Below, in pieces: positions 39,101-54,100 of a stretch of DNA of 60,000 nt. Under the pieces are notes generated by a model. The model made no database searches, had not been told where the DNA came from, and saw only the letters and a list, made by a program, of their open reading frames with translations. The position numbers and the translations under genes were made by a program. The DNA lies in the NCBI RefSeq assembly GCF_963678635.1, contig NC_087064.1:10579671-10639670 (forward strand), read 5' to 3'. This stretch comes from Symsagittifera roscoffensis. Taxonomy: Eukaryota; Xenacoelomorpha; Acoela; Convolutidae. Numbering within the stretch: position 1 is the first letter of the stretch; each line of letters begins with the position of its first letter.

Positions 39101-42100
39101 CAATCGGATGAAATATGCTGATATCGAAATACAAACAAAATTTTCAAGATTTTAATCGAATGAAATCTGCCGTAAGACAAAATTTTTGCAAATCATTTTG
39201 AACGTAAAATGTCAAAAGGTTAATCCACAAATTTGTTCCAAATATATAATCATTTTAAAGACAGAAAGTTTTAAAGTTCGATGTCGTATAGAATTGCCAA
39301 TAACCTTTTTTTAGCATTCAATGCGACCAATTTGACTGGAGGTTTGGCTTATGAAATACAAGTGTACATGAACAGCTTCAAGCGACGAATTGGACCACAA
39401 ATTCTGATCTTCAACCTAAGTGAGTGATCTTTAACAACCAAATTTTGGTGGTTTAATTCAGACCCCAAGTATAAGTCAGGTATTGTATGAACCAGTTTTG
39501 CAAGATTGATTAGTTTTGACTTCAATATCTTGAAAGATTTTGTAAGACTCTTGCAAGAATCTTGCAAGAATGATTATTTGTTAATGGGCTATCTTGTAAG
39601 ATGGCAGTTTTCTACCAGAGTCTTGCAAGAATCTTGCTAGAATGATTAATTGTTAATCGGCTATCTTCTACGATCTTGCAAGAATCTTATAAGAATCTTG
39701 CAAGATAATGTAGTTTTCTACCAGAATTTTGCAAGAATCTTACAAGATCTTACAAGATTGGCCATTTTTATCAACTAGGGCTCTGCGCTTATAATTCGGT
39801 GGTTTTTCTACTATCTTGAAATCATGCCCACAAACAATGACAGTTTCCAATATGAGCGCTGCTGTATAAAGCTTTCTAGCATATTTTTGAAGTATTGTTG
39901 TTTTAAATTTTAAAGAAATGTGGTAGAATATGTGGGCTCGGGATTTTTTAAATAAATGTTATAACCAATACTAATAGATACTTGTTGCCAGCAATTTTGG
40001 ATAACTTGAAGAACTTTGAGCTATTTAATGCGCTTTCCTTTTTAAATTTTTTAAAAGCCCGTAGCGCAATACGCAATCAGTATATACTTAGCAAACAAAA
40101 CGACTCAAAAAGTACATCAAAATGAATTGAGGCCTGATGATTGGTCCAAATAACGCATATCTGATGGAATTTATTTTATTAATTTGTATTCAATATGACG
40201 TGTGAAGTGAAGACTGAACTTCGAAATAGTTAAATAAATGATACTTTACAGTTATATCTTATCAGCATACTAACAAAAGAAAATAGCCCGAACACAGTGG
40301 TTTTTATTGTTCCAAACACTCGAAGAAATTGAGGAATATATATATATTCGGGATGGTTTTTTTGTTAGGATTAATTTCACAAAACTTTTTGCTCCCTCGA
40401 GGAAGCGCTCCCTTGATCTGCGTGGGCCCAGCCGGGAGCACACACAACTATTTTTACCTGCAACGAGTCAGGCAAAACTGCTCGTTTTCACCTCTACACG
40501 TGGCGAATTATCCCGCAGTACAAAATCGTTCCAAATTAACTTGAGGCTGCTAATTGGTCTTGTAAATTCAATACACGACTCAAATTTTAACCCTTAATTT
40601 TTGATATTATCAGTCTAAAATTCATAGTTTTGCCAATAATTAATTTACCAAAAACTGTTACGGCTAACCAGGGCGGATCTAGGATTTTCTCGAGGGGGGG
40701 GGGGGGGCGGTTTTTCAAAAAACTTTTGAAAATTTTGTCAACCTTCTTTTCCAAGTCAACCAAATTGAGTTTCCCAGCTCTCCCAAAGCACTAAAAAGAC
40801 CTTGTTGATGTCCAAATTTTCTGCTTTTGTGCGCCGCAGGCAAATTTTGAAAAACAGGCCAAAAAAGTGTTTTTAGGCACTTTTGACCAGAAAATGTGTC
40901 CAAAAATTGTGACCTTCAATGACAAACAGTCGGCTCTAAACTGCTCTTTTTTTACTTGCCACAAATTTAAAACATCGTACACTTATTCAATGGCGAATCT
41001 CAACACTTTATTTGATGAAATGAAAGATACAGAAAATAAATATTGATCCTAAATTGAAAGGCTTATTACAAGGGCTAATTGAGACTGTAAATACTAAGGA
41101 TGATATCATTGTTGGATTGCAAGCAAAATCGGGTGAATTTTCTAGAGAAAAAAGTTAATGAAATGGAAAGATATAGTTCAAATGATTGTGTTATTTTGCA
41201 AAACTTACCTTTATATTCCGGAAATTTTACCCAAGATGTCCTGGCCTTTTTTAACGACGTTACGGGCGTGGAGGTGAATAGCTACGACCTGAAGGCATGC
41301 CATCCCCTCGGCGCTGTGAGTCAAAACCAAAAACATGTGGTTATAGTGAAATTTGTCTACTTTGATATAAAAAACAGAATTTATGGCAGAAAAAATTTAT
41401 TGAAAGATTTTTTGCACCCTGTAATTAAGCAACCAGTGTATATCACAGAGAAACTTACTCAGCGCGATTCAGAGCTTCTTGATTATTCTCGGGGTTTGGG
41501 AATGTACACACTTACATATAATTGTGCTCCTCAGTTTTCGTTTTGAAAGCAGATGGTGGATTTCAAAGGCAAAACTTAGTTGATATGAAGGATGCTGATC
41601 AAATTTTCAAAAATAAGAATCCAATGATAGCAAGACAGGCAAAGAATGTTAGAAATCAAAATCCTCGAGTGGTACAAAATCATCAAAACAACTTTTCTCG
41701 CCCTCCCTATGTTTCAGTGAGGAAACGTGACGGAGAAATAACCCCGAATAATGTGGAAAAAAATCAACTGATTGATGAATTGTACAGTAGGATATCGGAT
41801 CCCGTCAAATTGGTACATTGTGGAATCGTTTCAAAAAGATTCTCCACAGTCCAAATTCGTCAAAACGGAAAAATTACTAATGAAAATGACTTTGATTAGT
41901 GGCAAAAGCATTTCAAATCTAATTACAGTTTTTTGCCGTAAATCTCTTTTGTTTTCATTTTAGAAAAATCCTTTTGCGAGATATGACTGACCTGAAAACA
42001 ACGCAAACAGCATTTTTCCTAAATTTTCAATCCACAAGAGCCCATCATGACCAATTATCAGTTTTAATTGAAACATTTGATAACAAGCCTGCATTAATCG

Positions 42101-45100
42101 GGCCGACTGAAACATGGCTCTCGGATAATGTTCCTATTGGCATTTATAATTTAAAAGGTTATGACAATATTTTTTGTGCAAACCGCGTAAAAACTAGAGG
42201 TGGAGGCATTGCAGCTTTTATTAAAAGTAGCCTTAATTTTAGTTCTTTTAAAGTATCAGTCAGTTTGGAGCACATCCTTATCAAAATGTGTTTTTTCGAT
42301 CTTCCTCCGGTAAATATTTGCATAATCTATTGTCCACCAAATCTCAAACTAGACCTTTTTTTGAAACTATTTGTAATTTATTGCTGGAAATGAAAGCATT
42401 AAACGGTGAAATTTTGCTAATGGGTGATTTAAATTTCGATATGATAGGTAGCCAGCGCAACTTTATTGGCTATAAAAATCTTCTGCTTTCTTTTGATTTA
42501 GAAATTCAAAATACCGAGCCAACTGATGTAAGTAATATATCAAGTACATGCAATGAACATATAATTGCGGCGGAGAAAACTCAGGTAACAACCCTAAATT
42601 GTTCTATTAGTGATCATTGTGGACTTATGTGTGACCTAAAATTTAGTTCACAAAAGCGAAACGTGGATTCTTATCAATCGGACTTGAACTATGATTTACT
42701 ACTGAATGATGATTAATGTTTAAAATTTTCGTTTTCGCTAAATAACCGTTTGAACTAAATTGATGATGATGATTCTAACATTTACATCATTGAAATGACC
42801 CAAACCTTGATTGATGAACTTTCAAAGTATTGCCCAAAAAATACGAAAAAAGAATAAAAACAACCACTCATGGATTAATCTGAAAATTAGGAGAATGATG
42901 AATAAACAAAAGGTGTTTTACAAAAAGAGGGTTCAGACACCATCCAGTGAAAACAGAGATCATTTCACCTCATGTAGGAACAATGTTTTTAAGGCAATAA
43001 GGGACAGTAAACGCCGGTACTATGATAACATGATAACGTGGAAGAAGAACTCGTCCGGAGTTTTTGATACTTTCTGTGGTAAAAAAAATGTGAATACTGC
43101 TTCGTTTATTGTTAATGTTTTCAATGAACACTTTGCTACTATTGTAGAAAAACTAACAGATAACTTCAAACAAAACGTGTATAGACCAAATTTTTCAGTT
43201 AATAAAAACACGTTCAGAATATCTGATACCAATCGATATGAGATACTAAAGGAAATGAAAAACTTGAACAATAAAAAGTCTACTGGTCATGATGGGATAT
43301 GTAGTAAAATGGTAAAATTTTCTGCTCCGGTGCTGGCTGGCCATTTAGCGCATTTTTTAATATCTGCTTCAAAAAAGAGTGTTTTTCTAATTTTCTCAAA
43401 ATTGCAAAAATTTTACCTTTGCATAAAAATGGCGACAAATTGAACCCAATAACTACCGTACAGATAGTTCGTTGTCTTGTTTAAGTAAATTTTTTGAAAA
43501 ACTAATTTTCAAGCGCATATCCAATTTTGCCGCTATAAACAGCTTGATTGATAGCATTACTTTGGCTTTCGAAGCAATCATTACTGTACTCGTGTCATTT
43601 TGTCCATTACTGATTTTTTGCGCGAATCAATTGATAATAAAAAATTAGTTTACTCCTGCTTTATTGATTTGAAAAAAGCATTTGATAAAATTCATCGGAA
43701 AATTTTGCTTGAAAAACTTTATCAGTATGGGTTTAGAGGGAAAATTCACAAGTTAATAACAAATTATCTTACAGGGAGAAATCAATATGTTTATTCGATC
43801 CAATCGGTCTCGAATATGCGAGAATGTACTAAAAGTGTTCACCAAGGTTCAATTTTGGGGCCATTTCTGTTCCTTTTACACAGAAATGATATGCCGCGGC
43901 CAGCAACGCTAAACTAACATTATTTGCAGATGATACAACGGTAGTTGTTGCTGAAAAGTTTGAATCCGAAACGAAACTCCAGACAGAATTAAGTAAAATT
44001 TGTAATTGGTGCAACAAGAAAAAACTGCTCATTAATCAAAAGTAGTTCAAAATAATGATGTTTGGACGGGAAATTTTGATTGAAAAATTTTATTTTCGGA
44101 AAAATGTACTCGGCGAGGTTTCTGATTTTAGGTATTTAGGAATTCAAAGGGACAACAGATTTGAATTTGAAAGTCATTTAATAATGTTTGTGGTAAATTA
44201 GCTAAATTTAACGGCTTACTATTCAAAGTTAGAAACTATTTCTCGAAAAATGTGCTTATTAAATTTTATAACTGCTATGCAAAGCCAATAATTTCGTACG
44301 GTTCAAATTGCATTTAGTGCAACATCAAAAAACCTATTAGAAAAAAAACTTGTGTGCAAAAATGTATTCTTAAAACTACTTGTTTCAAGAGAAAATTTGA
44401 TCATACCTCATATATCTTACATTCGTTTGAGGTTGAAACCGTTTTTGACCTATTTTTCAGACAAATATTCAAAAAAACTTTTAATCATCTTCGTGGTAAA
44501 AACCCCCTTGAAACTTTTAATTTGGAATCTCTGAATAATCATTGGGTTACTCGTGCCTCCGTGTTAAAAACTTTACCAAGCGTGAAAACTTTCTTAAATA
44601 ATGCAGCGTTCATGGAAAAATGTGTCTCTTAATTGTTGAAATTTTTTGAAATCAAACGAACTGATACCAGATAATCTAAACCACTTAACTGAACATCAAC
44701 TAAATGGGTATTTCAAAAACTTGTTTCATTGTTTCTTAAAGACAATGGAGATCTTATAGATTTGGCTTTTTGAATCATCATTCGGATATTATCTCGCAAC
44801 TTCTGCCATAGGTTTTTTCAGGGTCTTGCCTAGATAAGCTGCATAGCTTTTTGCATGATCTTTGGTGGGTTTTAATTACACATGCGTTGATTGTTTACCT
44901 GTCTGTATAATAATACTCTTGCAGAACATGCACACTTCAAATTTAGGCTGAAATGGAAAAACCAAAAGTGAAGCGAGTGGTAAAACATTACAATTCAAAA
45001 TACTGTTTTCAAATTTTTCCGATGAGACATTTTTCTGGAGGTGCCACCCGACAGGGAGATGCCTTTTTGGTATCCTTCAAAGCCAAACTAAGTTGTAAAC

Positions 45101-48100
45101 ATACATTTTCATAACATGTATTCTTATATAAACTAACTTGAATGTCAAATTTTTGTGACAATTTACAATTACAAACTCAACTGTTTGTTTTGGAGCAACA
45201 CTTTAATTGTTTAGACTGCCATTTAAAGTCAATAAAAATGCTTTTTTAAAATTTGATAAATTAATCCAGGAAAAAAAACAAATGATTTGGAAAATTTTCA
45301 TTATATCTTTCCTTCAAAATGACAAAATCGAATTGTTATGAAAAAAATACCTTCCCCATTGCTTCGACTATTTTCAAAGGAAACGAAATTTTTGTGCTCG
45401 CGATGGTTTTTTTCTCCAGACAAATTTCGACTTTTTAACTAGCATTTTTGAGCTTCCATTTAAACAAGACTGCTCGTATGAAGGCGAAGCCCTGAATGTT
45501 CCGACCGCCTTTTAATGTTTACGGAGCAGTTATAACAAAAAATTAAATGAATTACAACAAAATGAAATTTTTTTCTCTAAAATTTGAATTTTTTTATGAA
45601 AATCATCCACCCACACGCCATATTAAGTACAAAAGGATAGGTTTTGCTCCTTGCAACAAATCAATTATGGCAAATAAGTTTCTTTCAACCAATTTCGAAC
45701 AATTTCTAAGACGGATTAAGCGGTAATAACATTAAAAAATGATTTAAAACAAACTGAATTTTTTTTCCAAAATTTGAATTTTTTTTAAGGAAAATCATCC
45801 CCCCACACGCCATATTAAGTACGAAAGGATAAATTTTGCTCCTTGTAACAAATCAATTATGGTAAATACGTACGTATCTTTTGACCAATTTGGAACGATT
45901 TTAAGACGGATTAAATCTCCGCTTACGCGTTATTAGCGCCAAATATATTGCGAGTTAATTGTCCCAAATTGGCCAAAATGGCAATCTTTAAACCCCCGTA
46001 ACTTTACGAAAAATGATCACAGGTGAAATATCTTTTCAAATTTGGGCTCAGGACAACAATACCTTTCAAATGATATTAAAAAATGTCGTCAAAAATGGCT
46101 AGTTAAAAGTCCGAAATTTGTCTGAAGAAAAAAACCCACCCCGAGCACAAATATTCCGTTACTTTCGTATCGAAAGTTGAAACAAAAAATATTTCAACTG
46201 TGAACATTTTAAAGAAATTATAGGGGTTTAAAGATAGCCAATTTGGCCTATAGGGGACAATTAGCGCGCGACAATTTTGTGCTATAAACGCGTGAGCGGG
46301 GATTTAATCCATCTTAGAAATTGCTCTAATTTGCATGCTCTTTGGTATATCTAATACTTGGGTATAAGCAATGTTTATCACTTTGTGCTTTAAATAGCGT
46401 GTTGCAGGATGATTTTTTTCTTTTCATTTTAGAAAAAAATGTCATCCCTTTCTGAAAGTAAGCACTGCTCCATATACCTTAAAATGCAGTCGGAACAAGC
46501 AGGGTTTCGACCTGATACGAGCAGTGTTGTTTCAATTTGGAATGATCTAATTAGCCGCTTACGCTAAAAAAGCGGGAGATAAATCACGCATGAATTGTCT
46601 TAAGTTGGCAACTTTCAAACCACCATAACCCGCACCGAAGTTTCATGGGTAATAATCGATTATAATGGATTTTCGTTGACTAAAATGTTGTCTATATAAT
46701 CGATTATCATGTCAAATTTAGACCACGTAATCGATTTTTAATCGATTATAATCGATTATTTTGGAACAATTTAAATCCATTATAATCCATTTTAACCGAT
46801 TATAATCCATTTTTGTTTTCAATATAATGGATTATTTTTTGTACATAAAATCCATGAAAATTGAATCAATTTTGTAAATAATGACTCTAATTTTTGCAAT
46901 TTTCTGCAAAACTCGAACGAACGCGTTCATCCAGGGGCGGCCAATTTGTAGTAATTTTCAGATTTTCCAAAAAGTGCCCAAAAACAGCATTTTTGACCAG
47001 CTCCTCACGTCAACCCCCCGCCCCAACGTACCCCCCGCCCCCCAACGTACCCCCTAACCCACGACGTACCCCCGTCAAGTACTCCCATCCCTCCAACGTA
47101 CCCCCCCCCCAACGTACCCCCAACCCACAACGTACCCCCCCCCCCAACGTACCCCCATCCCCCCACGTACCCACCAACCACGGCGTACCCTCCCCCTCTC
47201 TCTAGTTAGGTGACATATAACTGTAGTACGGGTAAGCATGGGGGGAGTTGGTGTGGGATCTATAGGTAACTTTTTGTAATTTTTCATAACTCGATTGAAA
47301 ATAGGAAAAAATGAAATTAAGCGAGAGAACAAAATAAGAAACTTAAGTTTAACAAAGTTATGAAAAAATGAAAACAATACACAAAAAGCTTTGGATAAAA
47401 AGATTATAATCCATTATAATCGATTAAAATGGATTATTTTTCTTTTGATAAAATTTTTTGAAAATAATCGATTATAATCGATTATATTGGGATTTTGTTG
47501 CTTAAAAACATTATCATTATAATCCATTTTCAATCAATTATAATCGATTATTTTTGTTATTTTGTAGAGACTGACAATGAAAAACAAATATAATCAGTTA
47601 TTATCCATGAAACTTCAGTGCGGGAACTCTACAAAAAAATCTCGCAGAAACAGTCTGGGTGGGGGGAGGGGGATGAAAAAAAAGCCATTGTTTTATATGA
47701 GAGAATTCGAAGAGCGACTATATGATTTCCAAGGCCTTGCAAAATTTTGCCAAGATGATAATAAAGCTTCCAATTAACAAAAACATTTTGCCAAGATGAC
47801 AAAAAAGCTTCCAATTAACTTAACTATTTTGCCAAGATGACAATAAAGCTTCCAATTAACATAACTGTTTTGCCAAGATGATAATAAAGCTTCTAAGTAA
47901 CATGGCTAGTTTGTCAAGATCAGGCAGGGTCTTGCATGATTTTGCACTATTTTGCATGTTAATTTGGAAAGATCTTTCTTGATATTGACAAGGTTTTCCA
48001 AGATTGCTACCCGGTTTGCTATCACCGACCAGCTCGTTGATTTGTTCCAGGTAACTCTGATGAAAATTTGGCATCTTCGAACATCACTACAAATTCAGCT

Positions 48101-51100
48101 ACCTTGATAGTCGCTTTATCTGACCCAGGGGCACAACTAAACATACCATCATCTTCATCATGTGCAGTCAATCAACTGCAGCTTACAGCTGAAATTGAAG
48201 AAGCTGACTATGTTTCCTTTTTCATGGCACAAAACGAAATACTGTCGAAGCGCTCTTCCGAAAGAGTGGACGTTTCTAGCATACTGCAAATAGATCAGTT
48301 GGACGCTGGCCTGCTGTTTTGTTTTCACGTGTCCCCCGTTAATGCGTGCACTAATGGAACGATCACAGAAAGAACAATGTTCAACTGTGCACCAATTGGT
48401 TAGTGCCAGATTATGTGAACTTTGTGTCTTTTCAACTGGCGCTAACCAGTGAAATTAAACGCCAACCAGGCTCGAATATAGGGGGAGCGATGCAACCATT
48501 CAGGGATTCGAACCTCTTTCCTTTTTGGTACTATTTCACGACACCCAATTCTGACCGACACTTAAGCTTTTCTAAAGGCGTCTTCGATGCCAATATATAC
48601 TAATAATGAGTGGCTAACTCGCCAAAAAATGCGACTATTTGGAAAATTGTTTTAAAAGTTCTTAACAATTTTATTTTTTATTGTTTTATTTTCAAAACTT
48701 GAAGTTCTTTTCAAAATCAAACCTTCTTTGGCCCCACCCATGGGAAAAACATTCATCAGCTGGAAAGGCTATAAAAAGAGCCAATTTTTTCAGCGTAGAA
48801 GTTAATTTTCAACGTACTTTTCATTAAAACTTTTTTCATGTTATTCGTTGTAATGGTTGCGAACAGGTTTTTTGAAACACGAGTTGTTTGAGAAAAAAAT
48901 TGACCACCGCCAGATCTTAAGTGGTGATTTCTAAGATCACACAACGTGCATCAAGTCAGAGGCGGATCTAGGATCTAGGATTTTCTCGAGTGGAGGGGGC
49001 AGATTTTGAAAGTTTTGTCGACCTTTTTTTTAGGTCGATCAGATTGATTTTCGGAGCTCTCCCAAGTCACTGTAAAGACGCTATTTTGACAAAAATTTCT
49101 GCGCCGCACACAAATTTTTGAAAAAAAAAGACAGGCGCCAAAAAAGGGATTTTTAGGCACAGTTTGGAAAATTTTGACCAAAAAATCGCGTTTTTTCGCG
49201 CGCGCTCACCCACTCCCATCAAAATTAGTATATAAGTAAATTTTGGCTCCGATGGCGCCTTTAGAAACATTTTAGGGCCAGCCCCTAAATGCGCTGGTGA
49301 TTAAATTTTTGAAACGAAAACGAAATCTGCAGTAAGACAAAATTTGGACCAAAAGTTTTAATCAGTAGCGGATTTAGGGGTGGGGGGGGGGGGGGGTGGG
49401 GGTGGGGGGGATGGCGCTCCTTCTCGTCAAAAACTTGCTAGATGATCCGCACCTGGTTTTAACAAACCCCAGCGGATACACCAAAAGATCCGAAAAATTA
49501 TTTGAATTATTGGTACAAATTGTTTTTTGCTTCATATTGTTCGTATGCAACTTTTTACTTGTAATGGCTGGCGATGACTACTGGTGCGCTGCATCTACGA
49601 ATGTCCAAGATACTTCTCAAACTTAAAGATTTTGATAAGAAATTGTATCCCTTATTTGTTTTGGTTTTAGACTATCACTGCTAGGTAATTTGGGAAGCAA
49701 TGAAAATCTTGTTACCTACGCCCCCCCCCCCCCCCCAAATGCAAAAGGGGTGGAAATTTCCAGCAAGATATAAACTTAAGTAATCACTTAGAAGTGGAAG
49801 TTCTTTTCAAAGAGGGAGAGTTATATTCCAGCAATGGCATCTGTTCCGTATGCTGTGCAATTTTTTGAGTGCGATAGGTCCCCTATTTTTCAAGAAAAAT
49901 GAACTCACAGGAAAAAAAAACGGGATTAAGTGGGTAAAAGAGTTTTTTGTTGTAGTGCCACAGCCTCTGAACGAGCTGACCAGCAATCTAACATTGGTAG
50001 CTGCGAGTGGTTCCAATGATGACGCTGTCCGCATCAGAGCGATGCTGAATCACAGCACAGTCTCTGAGTTTGTAGATGTGAATGTCATTTGCACCGTCCC
50101 CAACATAACACTGATCGAAAGTAAGATAACCTTGTTCATAGTTTAGACAATCTATTTTGTTTGTAGTTTAACTTCCTATGCTCCCATACTTTAATGTTTT
50201 TGAGAAATTTCAGTCTTTATTTTTCCAAATTAAATTACATCTACAGAATTTGTTATTATAAAGGTCAAAAAATGAAGTTAGTTTGTTGCAGATCAAACTG
50301 TTTAGACAAACAAATTTAAAAAAATTGGTTGTTTTGATTTATTCAAAGAAAAATTATTTTATATCAAAACTTTTGTTTCCTCTTGTCTTCGTTCAGACAT
50401 TTTTTTCAAAAACGGAAAATTTTTCCAAACCTTTACTGAGAAAGTATGATTTAACTTGTCATAAGTAAATGGCTAAACTGAAAACACAACAATACATCTG
50501 TGAAGAGCAAGACAAATCTTTTAAACGTTGACTTCGAAAAGTTGTGAAATCAACAGGGTTTCTCTGGTTAATAACAACAGTTTTTCTGAACTCTTTTGAG
50601 ACTGAGTAATAACTAGGTGTCTGATTTCGATTGAAAAACTACTGACCAAAACTAAACCAAAATTATTCGCAATTTTGAACTTTTTACAAAACAGAAATGA
50701 CTGAGATTGAATGATGAGCCGATGAGGATAGGCAGATGTGTTCTTTTTGTATCACAAACGGAACTCCGCGTTCATTCCAGTCATAAAGTTCAACCAAATT
50801 TATCAAAAACCTCTGAAATATGAAGTCGCTAAAATATGAAACCAAAATAAAACACATCGGCTCGTATATCAGGACAAAACCCTGAATGTTTTGACTGCTC
50901 ATATGGTCTAAAGAACAGATCATTTTTCTAAATTTTCAAAAATAAATTTAAAAACTGAAAATAAGTTCCTTTTCATGCTATGATAAGTACAGCTTTATGT
51001 TACTGGTGTCTATCCATTTAATGATAATTCAAGATAGCTAGCCTCATATTCAATGAGAACGATTTCTGAGCCGGATTTATTTGATGTTTATGGCTTGATA

Positions 51101-54100
51101 GAACAAAATACATCGCGCATTATTGTCCCAAGTTTGACAAATTAATAATTTTCAAATCGCTATAATCTCAATTTTGTGTCACAGAATACTGAAAATTTTT
51201 TCTGTCAGTATTTTTTAAGGGTGGATGAACGCAAAATAATTTTCAGAAAACGTCTTAAATTTTGTATAGGCTTTTGATTTTGGATTTTGATTTTGTACAA
51301 TTAATTGATTGTTTCGTTGAAAAGAAGCCGAAATACTATTGAACTGCAAAAACTTTCATGTCCAGAAAAATGTGATCAAAATCTAATTGCAAAGTAGATT
51401 TTAATTTCGAGCTTTTCAAGCAAAACTATTATTTTTAAAATCCAGTTTTCTCATACAAATTGGGTTAATTGTATGAAAACAGTGTCAATCATAATCTTTC
51501 CTACAAAGACAGAGAATTTTAGAGCCATGGCCATCTGTTTAGATCTCAGAAGTTTAAACATTAAGGTTTTGGCACAACAAAACAATGTTTTTCTTGCATT
51601 CATCAATTTCTTCTTGCAATTATCGACTTTTTTTAACCGTCTGTTGAATATATTTTGGTTTCTTTTATTTCGTCCAACTTTTTCAAAAGCTTGATTTAGA
51701 CTCATTTTAAACTTTCTTGAAAAAACTCGGCTGATGTTTCTCTCCTCCAAAAACTTTACTGAGCAAATCTTCACTGAGCAAAACAAGGTAGAAAAATTTC
51801 ACTGAACAAATATCTATTCGCTAAGAACTGTGTAAAATAAAGTCCAGTCAATAACCCCGAAGGCAGAAAAAAAAGTAAATACGAATGCAAAAACGGTGCT
51901 AAAAATCAATTATTAACTTTAGGTCATTACACTAATTTGCAGGAAAATGTGGCAAATATTATTATATCAACTCTGTTCCAGACGATTTTTCAGTTTTTGA
52001 ATTATTTTTTGGTAAACAACTTAAAAATACGTACTCTATCGAAACTTTTTTGCTTGTCTGCCTATAAAAGTTCCGTATTTGATTAATAATGACAGTCTAG
52101 TATTGTAAAAAGTGAATAAAATAAAACCTTAAAAAAGTCACTAGTTGTTAATAAAATATGGTTTTTTTGTATCTTTTATTGTTAATCAAACTTAATTTTT
52201 TAGATCATAGGATAGCAAATTTAAAAAAACATGGAAGTTCAAAATTATTTCAGCCGGCTTTTGAGATTGAAAAAATTTTAGAACAGCAAAAAATTGATCG
52301 ATCTAGTACTGATTTCTCACTAACTAGGGAAAGCTCAAGCAGAAATCAAAAAAATCTCGCGCATCAATTGTTTTTTGATTAAATATTTAGCTGTATTGAA
52401 TTCTTTTATTTACACAATTTTTGAAAAACGCAAAAGCAGATACTTTCTTGCTAAGAAACCCAGTAGCTCCAAAAGGACTTCAATGTACAACAAATTTATG
52501 TCCCCGGCAATTCGCACCGTTTTAGATTGTATAAAATTTTTTTTTCTAATAATGCTTGCATGCATCACAAAAATATTGGCCTAAAACCTCTTTTAGGGCT
52601 GTTATTGTAACTTGAATTTGTTTTTAAAAAAATTTAAAAAGCATGTTTCTAATTTTTCGTTGATATCAACCATCATGGCAATTAGATGCCCTCATTAAGA
52701 AAAAAGGCCCTATTTTTGTGATATTAATTAGATATGAGCAACAATCAAATTCTGAAATCTTCTATATAAAAATTTGTCCTGTTTTTTCATGTATTTGTGA
52801 TTTCATGTGTTTCAATATCTATCTGATGAAGTCAAGCGACATATCTTTTCAACAATACTTGATTCTCAAGTTGACATTCAGGATAAAAATTGTTAACTAA
52901 TGCAAACGTCAAAAAATGATTTCTCAATCCATAACAGAACCTAAAGATGCCAATATTGATCAAGTTTTGTTGTGTAAAAATTTTTTTATCGTTTGAATTA
53001 TTATACGTTGATTAAATCTTTTGATTTCCAGTTGTGCCAAAAAAAACGTGGCTATTCAATTAACTCATTTTCGTGTCTGAGACACATTACGAACTGAGAC
53101 ATATTACAGAAAAGACATTTGTTTTCACTTAGGTTGGAGTGATCAATATTTTTTATTACAATAAACTGAAAAAAAACATATATATGAAAATCATTTTCAA
53201 TGTTTTTCAGTTTTTCTTGAACCAGACTATTCAACCTCAGATTATTAATTGGCTCAACAAAAACAAAAAAAAGTAGTTACTGGCTAGAGACACCAATTAC
53301 AGTTTTAGCCAAAAAGTTGCTCAGAATGGAAAAAGCGATCGAAGTGTCAAAAAAATTTACCATCGTGCTAAAAATTGCAAACTTTGATAAAATTCAAACT
53401 TAGTATGAGATTACTTATTTTTCTGTTTCTAAGTTGTGAAAATTGAAAAGCTAAGTATCCGACCCATTTTTTCGAGCTATTTAACTAATGTCAAGCAACA
53501 ATTTCGAAACTAAAACTTTCCACTAAGTCTTTCTGAAACTAAAACTAAACAATTATATTGTTTACAATTTGCTTTTACAAGGAATTACACTCAAAAGATA
53601 ATACCAAGGCTTTTCATTTATCAAATAAAAAACAAAAATTTTATTAAGAAAACATACATCAATCAAATTATAGGCTTTCTCAATTATTATAACAAAATCT
53701 TATCAATTTTTTTCTTCCATCTTTTGTTTTTTTAAGGTTTATTAACATGCGATGGAAAGCCAAAAGATATGTCCAAAATGATAAACAGCCGATTTATTCA
53801 AGCCAAAAAAGCAGTCAATTGTTGTAAGCACTTAAACGTTGGGTTTTAACTGCAGCGAGCAGACGAATTGATGCTGCAAGCTTACCTGGAATGCAAAAAA
53901 AAAACAAATTCCCAATTTCAGTTTCCAATATGGCTCGCAAAACGATTTGTAAATATTATTGTATATAGCAAAAAGCTTGTTTCAGTCCATTTTGGATTAA
54001 ATTTTAAGACGGAATAAATCTCTGCTAACTGTTAATAGCACGAATATGCCGTGCTTTAATTATCCCAAGTTGGCCAAATTGCCTTACTCATACCCCAATA

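Noticed and set aside
46894-47205. 103-residue Pro/Thr-rich ORF
   Set aside because: Translation of the C-rich AACGTACCCCC array. The reading frame follows the repeat, not a gene.
48504-48514. Perfect tRNA B-box word on the minus strand
   Set aside because: No A box or cloverleaf arms at the expected distance; a single 11-mer match is weak evidence for a tRNA gene or SINE.
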